Assembly: GCA_026988015.1 (NCBI GenBank)
Contig: JALSMA010000077.1
Span: 20,333-84,332 of the forward strand
DNA from: Desulfobulbaceae bacterium
GTDB taxonomy: Bacteria; Desulfobacterota; Desulfobulbia; Desulfobulbales; Desulfocapsaceae
Length of the DNA stretch: 64,000 bases
Direction of reading: 5' to 3'
Notes under the pieces: model-generated
Database searches by the model: none
Told to the model about the DNA's origin: nothing
Seen by the model: only the letters and a program-made list of their open reading frames with translations
Part shown: positions 30,246 through 39,865 of the stretch, piece after piece
Layout of the letters: each line of letters starts with the position of its first letter
Numbering within the stretch: the stretch's first letter is position 1
Program-made: the position numbers and the translations under genes

Positions 30246-31553
30246 ATGAAACAAATTCAAGTCGGTCTCATCGGTTTCGGAACTGTCGGCAGTGGCCTAG
30301 CACAGACATTACTGGAGCAGAAAGAGCGCCTCCAGAAAAAGACAGGGGCTGAAATAATTCTTACCCAAGTTGCTGACACCAGTGGAAGACCCCTGCCCGA
30401 ACAATTTTCAGAAGTCATACTCACCCGCAAAGCCACAGACATCTTCACCAATCCTGATATTGATATCGTGGTGGAGCTCATCGGTGGAATGGAACCAGCT
30501 AGAACCTTTTTACTTGAGGCAATCAAACATGGCAAGCATGTGGTCACGGCCAACAAAGCCTTGCTTTCAGTACACGGCAAGGAAATATTCGAGGCCGCTG
30601 TTGCACACAACGTTGAGGTCGGGTTTGAGGCAAGTGTTGGTGGTGGCATACCTGTTATAAAATCTCTCAAAGAAGGGCTGGTTGCCAACCGCATTGAGTC
30701 TATCATTGGTATTATGAACGGCACCGCCAATTATATCCTCACCAAAATGACCGATGAGCAGCTTGCCTTTGATGACGTCTTAAAGGATGCTCAGGAAAAG
30801 GGTTTTGCAGAGGCTGACCCCACCTACGATGTAGAAGGCATCGACACTGCGCACAAACTTGCAATCCTGATGACTATTGCCTACGGCAAACATGTCCATC
30901 TCGACGATGTGAGCACAGAGGGAATCTCCAGTATCAAGCCCATCGACATAGAGTTTGCCAAAGAATTCGGCTGCCGCATCAAACTCCTCGCCATCAGCCA
31001 TCAGCATGAAGATAATGTTGAGGCGAGAGTCCACCCCACAATGGTACCAAACTCACATATGCTTGCCAATATCAATGGGGCCTACAACGCCATTCAGTTC
31101 AAAGGTGACACCGTTGGTAACGTGCTGCTCTACGGGCCGGGTGCCGGAATGATGCCAACCGGCAGCGCAGTTGCTGCAGATGTTGTCGATATCGGCCGCA
31201 ATATCCTCTGCAACTCGGTAAATCGGGTTCCAGCACTATCTTATCTTCCGGAAAATATCGGTCTTCCGAGCATCACTCCAATGTCAGATCTGAGTGGCCC
31301 CTATTATTTCAGAATCACAGCACTTGACAAACCCGGGGTACTCTCCACCATTTCCGGAATATTCAGCAAACACAACATCTCCATCCAATCGGTATTCCAG
31401 AAAAGCCGCCACGAATTTGACCCTGTGGCCATCGTTATTCGCAGTCACATCGCCAGCGAAGAGGCAGTACAAAGGTGTATTGAAGAAATAGATTCCCTGG
31501 ATGTCTGTCCAGAAAAAACAGTTAAAATTCGAATCCTCCTGGATGACGAGTAA
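30246..31553 (+). CDS. hom: Homoserine dehydrogenase
   Basis: MKQIQVGLIGFGTVGSGLAQTLLE...VVTANKALL...GIMNGTANYILTKM, C-terminal ACT domain. The listed ORF is extended upstream through the repeat. Confidence 0.95.
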   Translation: MKQIQVGLIGFGTVGSGLAQTLLEQKERLQKKTGAEIILTQVADTSGRPLPEQFSEVILTRKATDIFTNPDIDIVVELIGGMEPARTFLLEAIKHGKHVVTANKALLSVHGKEIFEAAVAHNVEVGFEASVGGGIPVIKSLKEGLVANRIESIIGIMNGTANYILTKMTDEQLAFDDVLKDAQEKGFAEADPTYDVEGIDTAHKLAILMTIAYGKHVHLDDVSTEGISSIKPIDIEFAKEFGCRIKLLAISHQHEDNVEARVHPTMVPNSHMLANINGAYNAIQFKGDTVGNVLLYGPGAGMMPTGSAVAADVVDIGRNILCNSVNRVPALSYLPENIGLPSITPMSDLSGPYYFRITALDKPGVLSTISGIFSKHNISIQSVFQKSRHEFDPVAIVIRSHIASEEAVQRCIEEIDSLDVCPEKTVKIRILLDDE

Positions 31554-31573
31554 ACTCTCCCGTTGAGTCATTG

Positions 31574-32791
31574 ATGAAATATCTCATTCTTGTGGGTGAT
31601 GGCATGGGAGATCTGCCATTGTCCGAGCTTGACAAGCGCACCCCACTGGCAGCAGCATCCACGCCGACCCTCGACTGGCTCTGCCGCCGTGGAGATCTGT
31701 TCCTCACACGGACAGTTCCCACTGGCTATCCTCCGGGGTCCGATGTAGCCAACCTCTCCTTACTCGGCTATAGCCCGGATAAGTATTATACAGGTCGCGC
31801 ACCCCTTGAAGCCGCCGCAATGGGTATAACATTGGCAGGAGACGAAACAGCCTTTCGCTGCAACCTTGTCACACTCGATAGAGAAGATAACAACACTGTG
31901 CATATGCTCGACTACTCTGCCGGCCATATCAGCACAGATGAATCACAACAGCTCCTTGAAAGCCTTGAAGCAGAATGCAGCAGTGACACATTCCATTTCA
32001 AGGCTGGAATAAGTTATCGTCATATACTGGTAGTCAAAGGGGCATACCCTGAGTTCAATACGGTGCCCCCCCATGACTACATCGAAAAAGATGTTAGTGC
32101 CCCCTGGAAGCGCTACATGTCTTCTCCTGAATGGAAAACGCTTCTAGACAATGCTCTTGTCATTCTTGAAAAGCACCCTGTTAATCAAAAACGGATTGCT
32201 GCTGGCCAGAACCCTGCAAATGGAATATGGCTCTGGGGTGAAGGAAAACTACCAACCATGCCCACACTTTCCAGTAGTTTCAACATCACCGGAAGCCTCA
32301 TTTCCGCAGTAGACCTCTTAAAAGGACTCGGTGTCAATGCAGGGCTTGATATTCTGAACATACCGGGTGCAACCGGATACATTGACACTAATTACAAGGG
32401 GAAGGCGGATGCGGCCCTGAAATGTCTGGAGAGCCAGGATTTTGTTTTTGTTCACGTGGAAGGGCCAGATGAGGCCGGGCACCAGGGTTTACTTAATGAC
32501 AAGCTTCAAGCCATTGAAGATTTTGATGCTAAGATTGTTTCCCCAATCGTACAGGGACTTCGAGATCGCGGAGAAGATTTCCGGTTAATCGCCACCATGG
32601 ACCACTACACCCCCCTGTCTCTTCGTACCCATATTCCTGACCCAGTCCCTACCATACTCTACGACTCCAGAGAACTACAACCGGGAAGCGGACAGAATTT
32701 TTCTGAAGAAGCCGGTAATGCCACTGCTGAGGATGGTAAAGTTGCAATCAGCGGTGAAACGATGATGAAAAAACTCCTGCAGCAGACATAA
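31574..32791 (+). CDS. Cofactor-independent phosphoglycerate mutase-like; proposed homoserine kinase
   Basis: MKYLILVGDGMGDLPLSELDKRTPLAAASTPTLDWLCR...GYPPGSDVANLSLLGYSP; directly follows hom. Confidence 0.9.
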   Translation: MKYLILVGDGMGDLPLSELDKRTPLAAASTPTLDWLCRRGDLFLTRTVPTGYPPGSDVANLSLLGYSPDKYYTGRAPLEAAAMGITLAGDETAFRCNLVTLDREDNNTVHMLDYSAGHISTDESQQLLESLEAECSSDTFHFKAGISYRHILVVKGAYPEFNTVPPHDYIEKDVSAPWKRYMSSPEWKTLLDNALVILEKHPVNQKRIAAGQNPANGIWLWGEGKLPTMPTLSSSFNITGSLISAVDLLKGLGVNAGLDILNIPGATGYIDTNYKGKADAALKCLESQDFVFVHVEGPDEAGHQGLLNDKLQAIEDFDAKIVSPIVQGLRDRGEDFRLIATMDHYTPLSLRTHIPDPVPTILYDSRELQPGSGQNFSEEAGNATAEDGKVAISGETMMKKLLQQT

Positions 32792-32802
32792 TAACAACAA
32801 CC

Positions 32803-33231
32803 ATGACCCATCGTACAACATACAGAGTTATTTATGGCGACACAGATGCAGCAGCAGTGGTTTACAATGCCAACTATCTGCGTTTTTTCGAAATAGGCCG
32901 CACCGAACTCATGCGGGAAAACGTCTGCAGTTACCGGGAAATTGAAGCCATGGGCCTCCTCCTGCCAGTAACTGAGTGTTTTGTCCGCTATAAAGCTTTT
33001 GCCTGCTACGACGATCTGCTCCAGATTGAAACAAAACTGGTCTGGCTGAAAAAGGTCAGCTGCAAATTCTCCTACCGCCTGCTCCGGAAGGATCCGGAGA
33101 CCGGAAAGGAAAAACTGATAGCCAAAGGCTATACAGTTCACGCCGCCGTCAACCGACAAGGTAAGCTCAGCCCACTGCCAGCAGAGATTATTCCCCGCCT
33201 GAAAGCCCTGCTGGCATTAGATGAAGAATAA
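32803..33231 (+). CDS. YbgC-like acyl-CoA thioesterase (hotdog fold)
   Basis: YRVIYGDTDAAAVVYNANYLRFFEIGRTELMRE. Confidence 0.9.
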   Translation: MTHRTTYRVIYGDTDAAAVVYNANYLRFFEIGRTELMRENVCSYREIEAMGLLLPVTECFVRYKAFACYDDLLQIETKLVWLKKVSCKFSYRLLRKDPETGKEKLIAKGYTVHAAVNRQGKLSPLPAEIIPRLKALLALDEE

Positions 33232-33309
33232 AGTTTCCATTCCCCTGCAACAACAACTTCATTTTTATCTTGACAGTCTTACTGAAACAGTCTATATTGT
33301 CACTCGCAA

Positions 33310-33386
<77 letters not shown>

Positions 33387-33394
33387 AATATATC

Positions 33395-33428
33395 AAGCAC
33401 TTAACTCACTTTGGGTTAAGTGCTTTTT
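33395..33428 (+). terminator. Rho-independent terminator after tRNA-fMet
   Basis: aagcacttaac...gttaagtgctttttttt. Confidence 0.92.
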
Positions 33429-33493
33429 TTGTGCTTGTGGTAAAATTGGTGTAAAATCTGTGCTACAATCCCACACTTAAAGATGACCTGGTC

Positions 33494-34036
33494 TTACAAA
33501 AAACGGATCCTTGTTCGAAAATACTTGACCAGACTGAAAGCAATCAAACTTCCAACACTTCCGCCAATGAACCATGGCAGTGCTGTAGCCATATATATGT
33601 CGGCACCCAGCAAATAGAACAACAGCACAGCTAAAATAGATATTGCAGGAAAATATGCAAACAAGGATTTTTCAGAAATCCTCAATTCTGCTTTATTAAG
33701 AAACAGAGGTGCCAGCGCAGCACCACCACCAAGAAAAACAACTCCGCAAACAATCATAAAGCCAAAACCATCAGAATGTTGAACCAGTGTAGCTAAATAG
33801 TCTCTCTGGGCAAAACCTATTGAGAACTGGGGACAGAAAAAAAGAGTGACTGCAGCACATACTGCTTGTAATCCTGCTAATTTGGCAATAATCCTCCACA
33901 GTACCGGGCCGACATCATCGCTGATATGTGCTTTAATTCTTTCCGTGAGGATTACTGGTGGATTGATAACATCTGAGTCGATGAATTCAAGAAAATCACT
34001 TTCCCATGTCTCAGATATTTTCTTTTTATTTTTCAT
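33494..34036 (-). CDS. Multi-TM protein, probable anti-sigma factor
   Basis: Soluble N-terminus then several TM helices; 4-nt overlap with the upstream ECF sigma gene. Confidence 0.6.
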   Translation of the reverse strand: MKNKKKISETWESDFLEFIDSDVINPPVILTERIKAHISDDVGPVLWRIIAKLAGLQAVCAAVTLFFCPQFSIGFAQRDYLATLVQHSDGFGFMIVCGVVFLGGGAALAPLFLNKAELRISEKSLFAYFPAISILAVLLFYLLGADIYMATALPWFIGGSVGSLIAFSLVKYFRTRIRFL

Positions 34037-34587
34037 ATCAATTCCCTGGGATTAATAATTTTTCGCAACTTCTTCAATGCCCTGCTCACTAATTGTCGTG
34101 CGTTGGAAGGGCTGGTGTTCAGGCTGCTGGCAATTTCATCAAAGGAAAAATCTTTTCCATACCGAAGTTCGATTGCCAGGCGTTGCTTTTTATTCATCTT
34201 GATTTTTTCGGGCAGCAACTCGCCTTGCTCCTGTCGATCCTCCGCTTGAAAGATTGATACAGGTACAGTATCAATTGACACTGTATTACTGTCTTTCTTC
34301 TTTATTCTGAAGTAATCAACCAGACTGTTTCGCACGACCGCAAACAACCATGGCTCGAAAGGGAACTCACCTTTGAACCGTGTTCGTGAGTTATGAAGTC
34401 TTAAGAATGTATTTTGAAATATCTCATCAACATCGCTGCGATTGCCCACCCGTTTACATAAGTACCCGTAAACCATACCCTTATATTTACCATAGAGGTG
34501 ATCGAATGCGTCGAGATCACCTTCTTGATAAAGAATCATGAGTTCACTCCCACTCATCAAATCGTATGATATTTCGTTTCTCTTCAT
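34033..34587 (-). CDS. ECF-type RNA polymerase sigma factor
   Basis: MILYQEGDLDAFDHLYGKYKGMVYGYLCKRVGNRSDVDEIFQNTFLRLHNSRTRF...FEPWLFAVVRNSLVDYFR; sigma-4 RLAIELRYGKDFSFDEIASSLNTSPSNARQLVSRALKKLR. Confidence 0.92.
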   Translation of the reverse strand: MKRNEISYDLMSGSELMILYQEGDLDAFDHLYGKYKGMVYGYLCKRVGNRSDVDEIFQNTFLRLHNSRTRFKGEFPFEPWLFAVVRNSLVDYFRIKKKDSNTVSIDTVPVSIFQAEDRQEQGELLPEKIKMNKKQRLAIELRYGKDFSFDEIASSLNTSPSNARQLVSRALKKLRKIINPRELI

Positions 34588-34594
34588 AAGTTAA

Positions 34595-34620
34595 TTCGTC
34601 AACAGACAGTTTTTGTGACA
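34595..34620 (-). promoter_or_regulatory. Candidate ECF-type promoter facing the sigma gene
   Basis: On minus: TGTCACA - 15 nt - CGAATT. Confidence 0.45.
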
Positions 34621-34673
34621 GAATAAGACCATTTGCTTTGATTTTTGAGAATAAGTAAAAAAAAAATAAAAAC

Positions 34674-34702
34674 TGTCACAAATTATCCTGTGGCTTCGTA
34701 TT
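34674..34702 (+). promoter_or_regulatory. Candidate ECF-type promoter facing the DUF6448-like gene
   Basis: TGTCACA (34674-34680) - 16 nt - CGTATT (34697-34702). Confidence 0.5.
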
Positions 34703-34810
34703 CCTTAATAAGACCATATCGCAATGTTGCGAATGGTAAATCCTGGCCAGGAAAATTTTATCCATCATCTCATAATATAATACAATCAATATGAAGGAGA
34801 CATTCATAGC

Positions 34811-35413
34811 ATGAAAATTAAACAGCGCATACTGACAACCTTATCTGTTCTTATATTTTTTAGCATCGTTTATTCAAACACTGCTTTTGCTCATTGTGAC
34901 ACTATTGATGGACCGGTGGTCAATTCAGCGCGAACTGCTCTTGAAAATGGTGATATTACGCCTGTCCTGAAGTGGGTTAAACCGCAAAAAGAAGGTGAGA
35001 TTAACAAACTTTTTCAAAAAACAGTGTCAATGCGGCAGAAAAGTCCAGAAATCAAAGAGTTTGCGGACACCTATTTTTTTGAAACACTCGTCCGGATTCA
35101 CCGGGAAGGTGAAGGGGCACCTTATACAGGTCTGAAACCAGGGGGATCTGTTGATGCGGCGGTGGCTATGGCAGATAAGGCCCTTGAAGATGGTAATATT
35201 GATAAACTTGTCAGTGTATTAACCAATGCAATGGCCAACGGTATTCGTGAACGCTTCCAGCATACCAGGGATACCCAAAGTCGTGCAGACTCTTCTGTGA
35301 AGGAAGGGCGGGAATTTGTGGAATCATATGTTATGTTTACCCATTATGTTGAGGGACTCCATGGGTTGATTAAGGGTGGCGCAGCACACCATGGTGGTGA
35401 TGCCGGGCACTGA
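34811..35413 (+). CDS. Exported DUF6448-like protein
   Basis: Signal peptide then HCDTIDGPVVNSARTALENGDITPVLKWVKPQKEGEINKLFQKTVSMRQ. Confidence 0.75.
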   Translation: MKIKQRILTTLSVLIFFSIVYSNTAFAHCDTIDGPVVNSARTALENGDITPVLKWVKPQKEGEINKLFQKTVSMRQKSPEIKEFADTYFFETLVRIHREGEGAPYTGLKPGGSVDAAVAMADKALEDGNIDKLVSVLTNAMANGIRERFQHTRDTQSRADSSVKEGREFVESYVMFTHYVEGLHGLIKGGAAHHGGDAGH

Positions 35414-35504
35414 TGGATGAATTTTACGCGCTTGGTTTTCGCGTAACTCATTATTGATTTGGGTTACCAGAAGTGTAACTGCAACAATTTTCCTATAATA
35501 CTAC

Positions 35505-35600
35505 TCCTTGAGTAGTCCAATAAGAAAAAGATCCAACCTGTGAATAGACAGTTGGGGAAATATAAAAGGACGGGCCTGCTTCAGGGACTCGTCCTTTTAT
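35505..35600 (+). ncRNA. Candidate small RNA: -10-like box, hairpins and terminator with no ORF
   Basis: tataat at 35494-35499; actactccttgagtagt and ccaac...gttgg stems; terminator aaaaggacggg...ctcgtcctttt (35564-35598). Confidence 0.35.
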
Positions 35601-35710
35601 TATTTGCACTATTACGTCCGGCCTTCCTCGCAGCAGTGTATGGGGCCGCAGTTCGGCGGGTATGTGCAGACTCCGCGTACAGGCACGGTTGAGTCAGGGT
35701 TAAGTAAGTA

Positions 35711-36391
35711 TCAGGCCTCAGCAAAGGGAAACTCAGGATCGCTGAGGAGTTTACTCATCCTCTGTTTGCTAAGGGTTTTCTGATGGTGAAAATCGACCAG
35801 TTCTGATATAATGTCTAAAGCCTCCTTCGGCCCCGCCTCCCGCTTAATCCGCCGCCCCACTTTGGGAAAAGGTCCGCCCTTGCCACCGACATATACCTCA
35901 TAACCTTTTTTAGTGGCAACCAAACCGATATCAGTAGCCTTAGGTGACGAGCAACTGAGTGGACAAGCAGAAATGGCGATCTTAAATTTTGCCTTAGTTT
36001 TCTCCCTGCCGGCGAAGCGGGAGATTATCTTGTCACTCATAGCCTTAGTGTCGACCAATCCCAGAGGACAGTGATCTTTCCCAACACAGACGCGTGGTAA
36101 AGGGAACTTACCTGGCCCTTTAAAATCGGCACCAAGGGCGGCAAGTTCCTCCTTCACCGTTGCTACGGCACTCTCCGGCACATTGGTCAAGCGTAGATTT
36201 TGCATCAGGGAGCAATAGACCCCCAGCTCAAAACGACGAGCCAGCTCCCGGGCCTTGTCCATGATATCCAACGGCAATTTGCCTGCAGGTAGCAGCACTG
36301 TAATGCTTATCTGTTTTTCTTCCATTTGCGTACCCTCTTTGTCACGAAATAGGATTTTGTTGAAATAAGGCCCCTCCACCAACGGTTTCAT
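35711..36391 (-). CDS. Low-molecular-weight (assimilatory-type) siroheme sulfite/nitrite reductase
   Basis: CVGKDHCPLGL...ISACPLSCSSPKATDIG cysteine pattern for the siroheme-[4Fe-4S] centre; about 220 aa. Confidence 0.85.
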   Translation of the reverse strand: MKPLVEGPYFNKILFRDKEGTQMEEKQISITVLLPAGKLPLDIMDKARELARRFELGVYCSLMQNLRLTNVPESAVATVKEELAALGADFKGPGKFPLPRVCVGKDHCPLGLVDTKAMSDKIISRFAGREKTKAKFKIAISACPLSCSSPKATDIGLVATKKGYEVYVGGKGGPFPKVGRRIKREAGPKEALDIISELVDFHHQKTLSKQRMSKLLSDPEFPFAEA

Positions 36392-36494
36392 TATGATTCA
36401 GTACATAACTAATATCATGGGTATTGGCAAGACAGGATTGTGTACGCAAACGAATCCGTTATTAACTGTACAAAAGGACTCAGCAGGAACCATC

Positions 36495-36648
36495 ATTGAT
36501 GACGTCATAAAAACTCTTCACCTGCTTCGTTGCTGCATTTTCGTTCAATTACGACGTACCATAACACACCGAAATGAAAAAATATGCGCCTCACATCTGA
36601 AACTTTTTACTTAGCCATCTCTCAATTGAACTTTTTTCGAGATTGTCA
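36495..36648 (+). repeat. Dispersed palindromic repeat, copy C
   Basis: attgatgacgtcataaaaactcttcacctgcttcgttgctgcattttcg...tctgaaactttttacttagccatctctcaattgaacttttttcgagattgtca. Confidence 0.85.
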
Positions 36649-36750
36649 TCTTTAAGATGAATGTCATATCTTCAGAAACTGACAAATGCCATAATTACAA
36701 CTAACAACACCGATGAAGTAAATGGTGTTTTTCTTTGAACCTTCATAAGT

Positions 36751-37392
36751 TCAGGAAATCATTTTCAACAGCGACGTGCTAATCATCTCCGAATATTCTT
36801 CCAGACTTTCTTTAGGGATGTTTTCAGGACGAACCTGATCCATCACCGGCGCAAAAAGAAACCGAGATGCCATGGTGGCTGTCAACAAAGGACCCAGGAC
36901 AGTTGAAGAGATAACAGTTCCTTTTTCAAAAGCCAGTGGCCGGCAAATCTCCCTTTCAAGAACAGCAATCATCTTTTGAGCCCAGGATGCCTTATGTTCT
37001 AATATTTCTGGATCATCATGGGGAAGCTCATTTATAGTCACCAGTAGATAATCCTTATAGGTGTCAAAAAAGGATATGGTGCCATGGATAAATCGTTCAA
37101 GTTTTATCTCCATCTGTCCTTCCTGCTCTAATTCTCTCAGGGCTATCTCAATATACTTCGCATAAAAAGTATCAAGAATTTCCTTGAGCAGACCTTTTTT
37201 TGACCCAAAAAAATAGTTAATCATTGCCAGGTTAACCTCTGCCTCAGCAGAAATCTCCCGCATACCTGTACCCGCATAACCGTGTTGCGCAAAAAGCCTT
37301 ACTGCGACGTTGATAATGCGCCTTCTCGACTCAGGTCCATCCCGTTTAATATTGACTTTTTTATTCATGCCTGTATTGTTGATGTGGTTCAC
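36751..37392 (-). CDS. TetR/AcrR-family regulator
   Basis: RRRIINVAVRLFAQHGYAGTGMREISAEAEVNLAMINYFFGSKKGLLKEIL; divergent from an RND efflux operon. Confidence 0.92.
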   Translation of the reverse strand: MNHINNTGMNKKVNIKRDGPESRRRIINVAVRLFAQHGYAGTGMREISAEAEVNLAMINYFFGSKKGLLKEILDTFYAKYIEIALRELEQEGQMEIKLERFIHGTISFFDTYKDYLLVTINELPHDDPEILEHKASWAQKMIAVLEREICRPLAFEKGTVISSTVLGPLLTATMASRFLFAPVMDQVRPENIPKESLEEYSEMISTSLLKMIS

Positions 37393-37457
37393 TAAACGTT
37401 TGTTTAAGATTGTTTGATATACAACCAGAATTTTCTTTTAATGTCAAAAAAATTGCC

Positions 37458-38795
37458 ATGGCCCCGTTAAAACATTTTCATCTCACCCTCCTCTCCTGCC
37501 TGTTCAGCATAATTCTGTTAACCGGGACCAGCCATGGGCTGACCCTGGAAGAATGTGTAAACATGGCCCTCAATAACAATCCCGACCTCCAGAAACAAGC
37601 GCTGAACCAAAGAGCTGCCAGCAGCTATGTGGAAGAGCTACAATCTCAGAATTTTGGTAAAATCAGCGCTATTGCATCATATACCCACTACAATCTCCCC
37701 AGGACCCTGGTACCCATGACACCTGCGGCCATGTTTACAGACCCCACCGGAGTCGCAACCACTGAAGACCTCTCTTTTGCGGGTATAAGTTATGAGGTTC
37801 CGTTGTTCACAGGGTTTGCTCAGAGCAGCAGTATTGAGGTTGCAAACCTGCAGCACCAGATGTCAAAAGTTGCTTTTAAACTGAGCCGCGAACAACTGAT
37901 TTACAATGTCAAAAGCCTGTATACAACTATCCTCTCTCTACAGTCCCAGGAGGAAGCCCAGGAGGCATATATAAAAGCTCTGAAGCAACTTTATGATGAC
38001 ATCATCCTGCAAATGCAGCTTGGCAAACGGGCCAGGGTCGATCAACTCAAAGCCGCAACCGACCTTGAACGAGCCAGGGCACAAAAGGCACATATCGTAT
38101 CATCGCTGACCATTGTAAGGGCTACCCTGGCAAGTCTGCTCAATGTAGCAACTCTTTCAGACCTGGAAGAGATCCCTCTTGCCGTTGAACCCACCGGACC
38201 AAAGATGTCCTCATTTTCCCAACGGATCAAAGAGCTGCAGCGCTACCACTCTGCTGAGCTGGAAGTGTTAAAGAGTGAAAAGCTCATCAAACAAAGTGAG
38301 GCTGCCCTTTACCCACAGTTGACTTTCAACGCCTTTTACGGACAGAACTTTGGCCCTAACGACAACTCCAACCCTTCCTCGAACGACTGGCAGAACGAGG
38401 AAGTCTGGCAGGCAGGACTAACTCTGAAGTGGGATATCATAGACTTTGGGAAGAGAAGTTCTTCCAGGCAGCGAGCAGATATCACACGACAGCAAAGTCT
38501 TCGGGAGCGCCTGAAAACAGAACTTGACCTCAGGCGCGATTTCACCGAAGCCGTGACCAGAATCAACGCTTCCGTTACAGATTACAACAGCGCCAGAACA
38601 GAGCTTGCCCTGACCCGTGAGACAGAATCCATAGAACAGATACGCTTTGATAAGGGAGCAGCAGATCTCAATGATCTTCTCCAGGCCAAGGCTCGGAACC
38701 AACTTGCCCTGAGCCGATTTATCAATGCAGGATACACCTATAAAAATGCCGGTTTTTACCTAGACTACCTGCTCGAAAGGGGAGAATTACATTGA
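37458..38795 (+). CDS. TolC-family outer membrane efflux protein
   Basis: Signal peptide, LTLEECVNMALNNNPDLQKQALNQ, long helical repeats; start ATG at 37458. Confidence 0.92.
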   Translation: MAPLKHFHLTLLSCLFSIILLTGTSHGLTLEECVNMALNNNPDLQKQALNQRAASSYVEELQSQNFGKISAIASYTHYNLPRTLVPMTPAAMFTDPTGVATTEDLSFAGISYEVPLFTGFAQSSSIEVANLQHQMSKVAFKLSREQLIYNVKSLYTTILSLQSQEEAQEAYIKALKQLYDDIILQMQLGKRARVDQLKAATDLERARAQKAHIVSSLTIVRATLASLLNVATLSDLEEIPLAVEPTGPKMSSFSQRIKELQRYHSAELEVLKSEKLIKQSEAALYPQLTFNAFYGQNFGPNDNSNPSSNDWQNEEVWQAGLTLKWDIIDFGKRSSSRQRADITRQQSLRERLKTELDLRRDFTEAVTRINASVTDYNSARTELALTRETESIEQIRFDKGAADLNDLLQAKARNQLALSRFINAGYTYKNAGFYLDYLLERGELH

Positions 38796-39865
38796 AAAAG
38801 ATTGTTACTATAATGCTAATCGCAGCCCTCGTATTTGGAGGCGTGGTTCTGTTGAAAAAAAGAAAAGAAAGTATTGCCAACACTCCCACGGCAATCGAAC
38901 CCTCATACCGTGTCAGGACAGTTACCAGCCAAGTCAGAGACATTCAGGAAAACAGTAGATTTCTGGCGAAGCTTGATGCTGTCAACAAGGCTGTCATTTC
39001 CTCAAAACTCTCCGGCAGAATAAGTGAACTACTGGTGAAGGAAAGCATGCAGATCAAAGAGGGTGATTTACTAATACGAATAGATGACAAAGAAACCGTC
39101 ACGGCTATTGATGCCGTAAAGGCCCAAATTATTTCAGCTACCAAACAACTCAAATACAGTAAATCACAGTATGACCGGAATCTCGCCCTCTTCAAAGCGG
39201 GCGGCCTTGCCCAGGAAAAACTTGATGCTTCCGAAGTTTCCCACAGCACAGTGCTTGCCACCGTTGAAGAGCTGCGACAGAAGCTGAAAGGGATTGAAAA
39301 CCAGCTCGACTATCTCCATATCAAAGCACCCTTTGATGGCATTGTTGGAACCATTTTTCAGTGCCAGGGTGACCTTGCAGTACCGGGCAAGCCTATCCTC
39401 AGCCTCAACTCTCTGCAGCAGAAACTCACCTTCAATTTCATGCCTGGCAAAGCTGACATTCAGGTAGGCCAGGATGTCTTGATCCTCAACCATCCGAAGG
39501 CCAGGATTGCGAGCCTGTACAATGACGCCGTTAATGGTTTGTCCGTCGCCGAAATTGCAATGGCTGCTCCCATTACAGACCGCCCCAGTGGAAGCTTCCT
39601 GACGATCTCAGTAATAACAAAAAATGTGTCTGGCTGTTCGGTTCCCGTCCAGGCACTGCTCCACAGACCTGGTAGTCAGAGTATCATGATCTACCAGGGC
39701 GATCATTTCAGCGAAACAGAGGTCACTGTTTCGGCAAGGGATAATAACTTTGCCCTCATTGAACCCTGCGTAAAAAAACCTGTGGCCGTTGCGGCTGAAG
39801 CGAAACTCAGCCTCCTGCCAGCCCACGGCAAGGTCAGTATTTTCACGGGACAAAACAATGAATAA
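38792..39865 (+). CDS. RND efflux periplasmic adaptor (MFP)
   Basis: VISSKLSGRISELLVKESMQIKEGDLLIRIDDKE, YLHIKAPFDGIVGTIFQCQGDLAVPGKPILSL. Confidence 0.93.
   Translation: MKKIVTIMLIAALVFGGVVLLKKRKESIANTPTAIEPSYRVRTVTSQVRDIQENSRFLAKLDAVNKAVISSKLSGRISELLVKESMQIKEGDLLIRIDDKETVTAIDAVKAQIISATKQLKYSKSQYDRNLALFKAGGLAQEKLDASEVSHSTVLATVEELRQKLKGIENQLDYLHIKAPFDGIVGTIFQCQGDLAVPGKPILSLNSLQQKLTFNFMPGKADIQVGQDVLILNHPKARIASLYNDAVNGLSVAEIAMAAPITDRPSGSFLTISVITKNVSGCSVPVQALLHRPGSQSIMIYQGDHFSETEVTVSARDNNFALIEPCVKKPVAVAAEAKLSLLPAHGKVSIFTGQNNE

Noticed and set aside
35630-35705. Possible group II intron remnant (gcgggtatgtgcagactccgcgtacaggcacggttgag)
   Set aside because: Only a vague resemblance; no reverse transcriptase or domain V structure seen.
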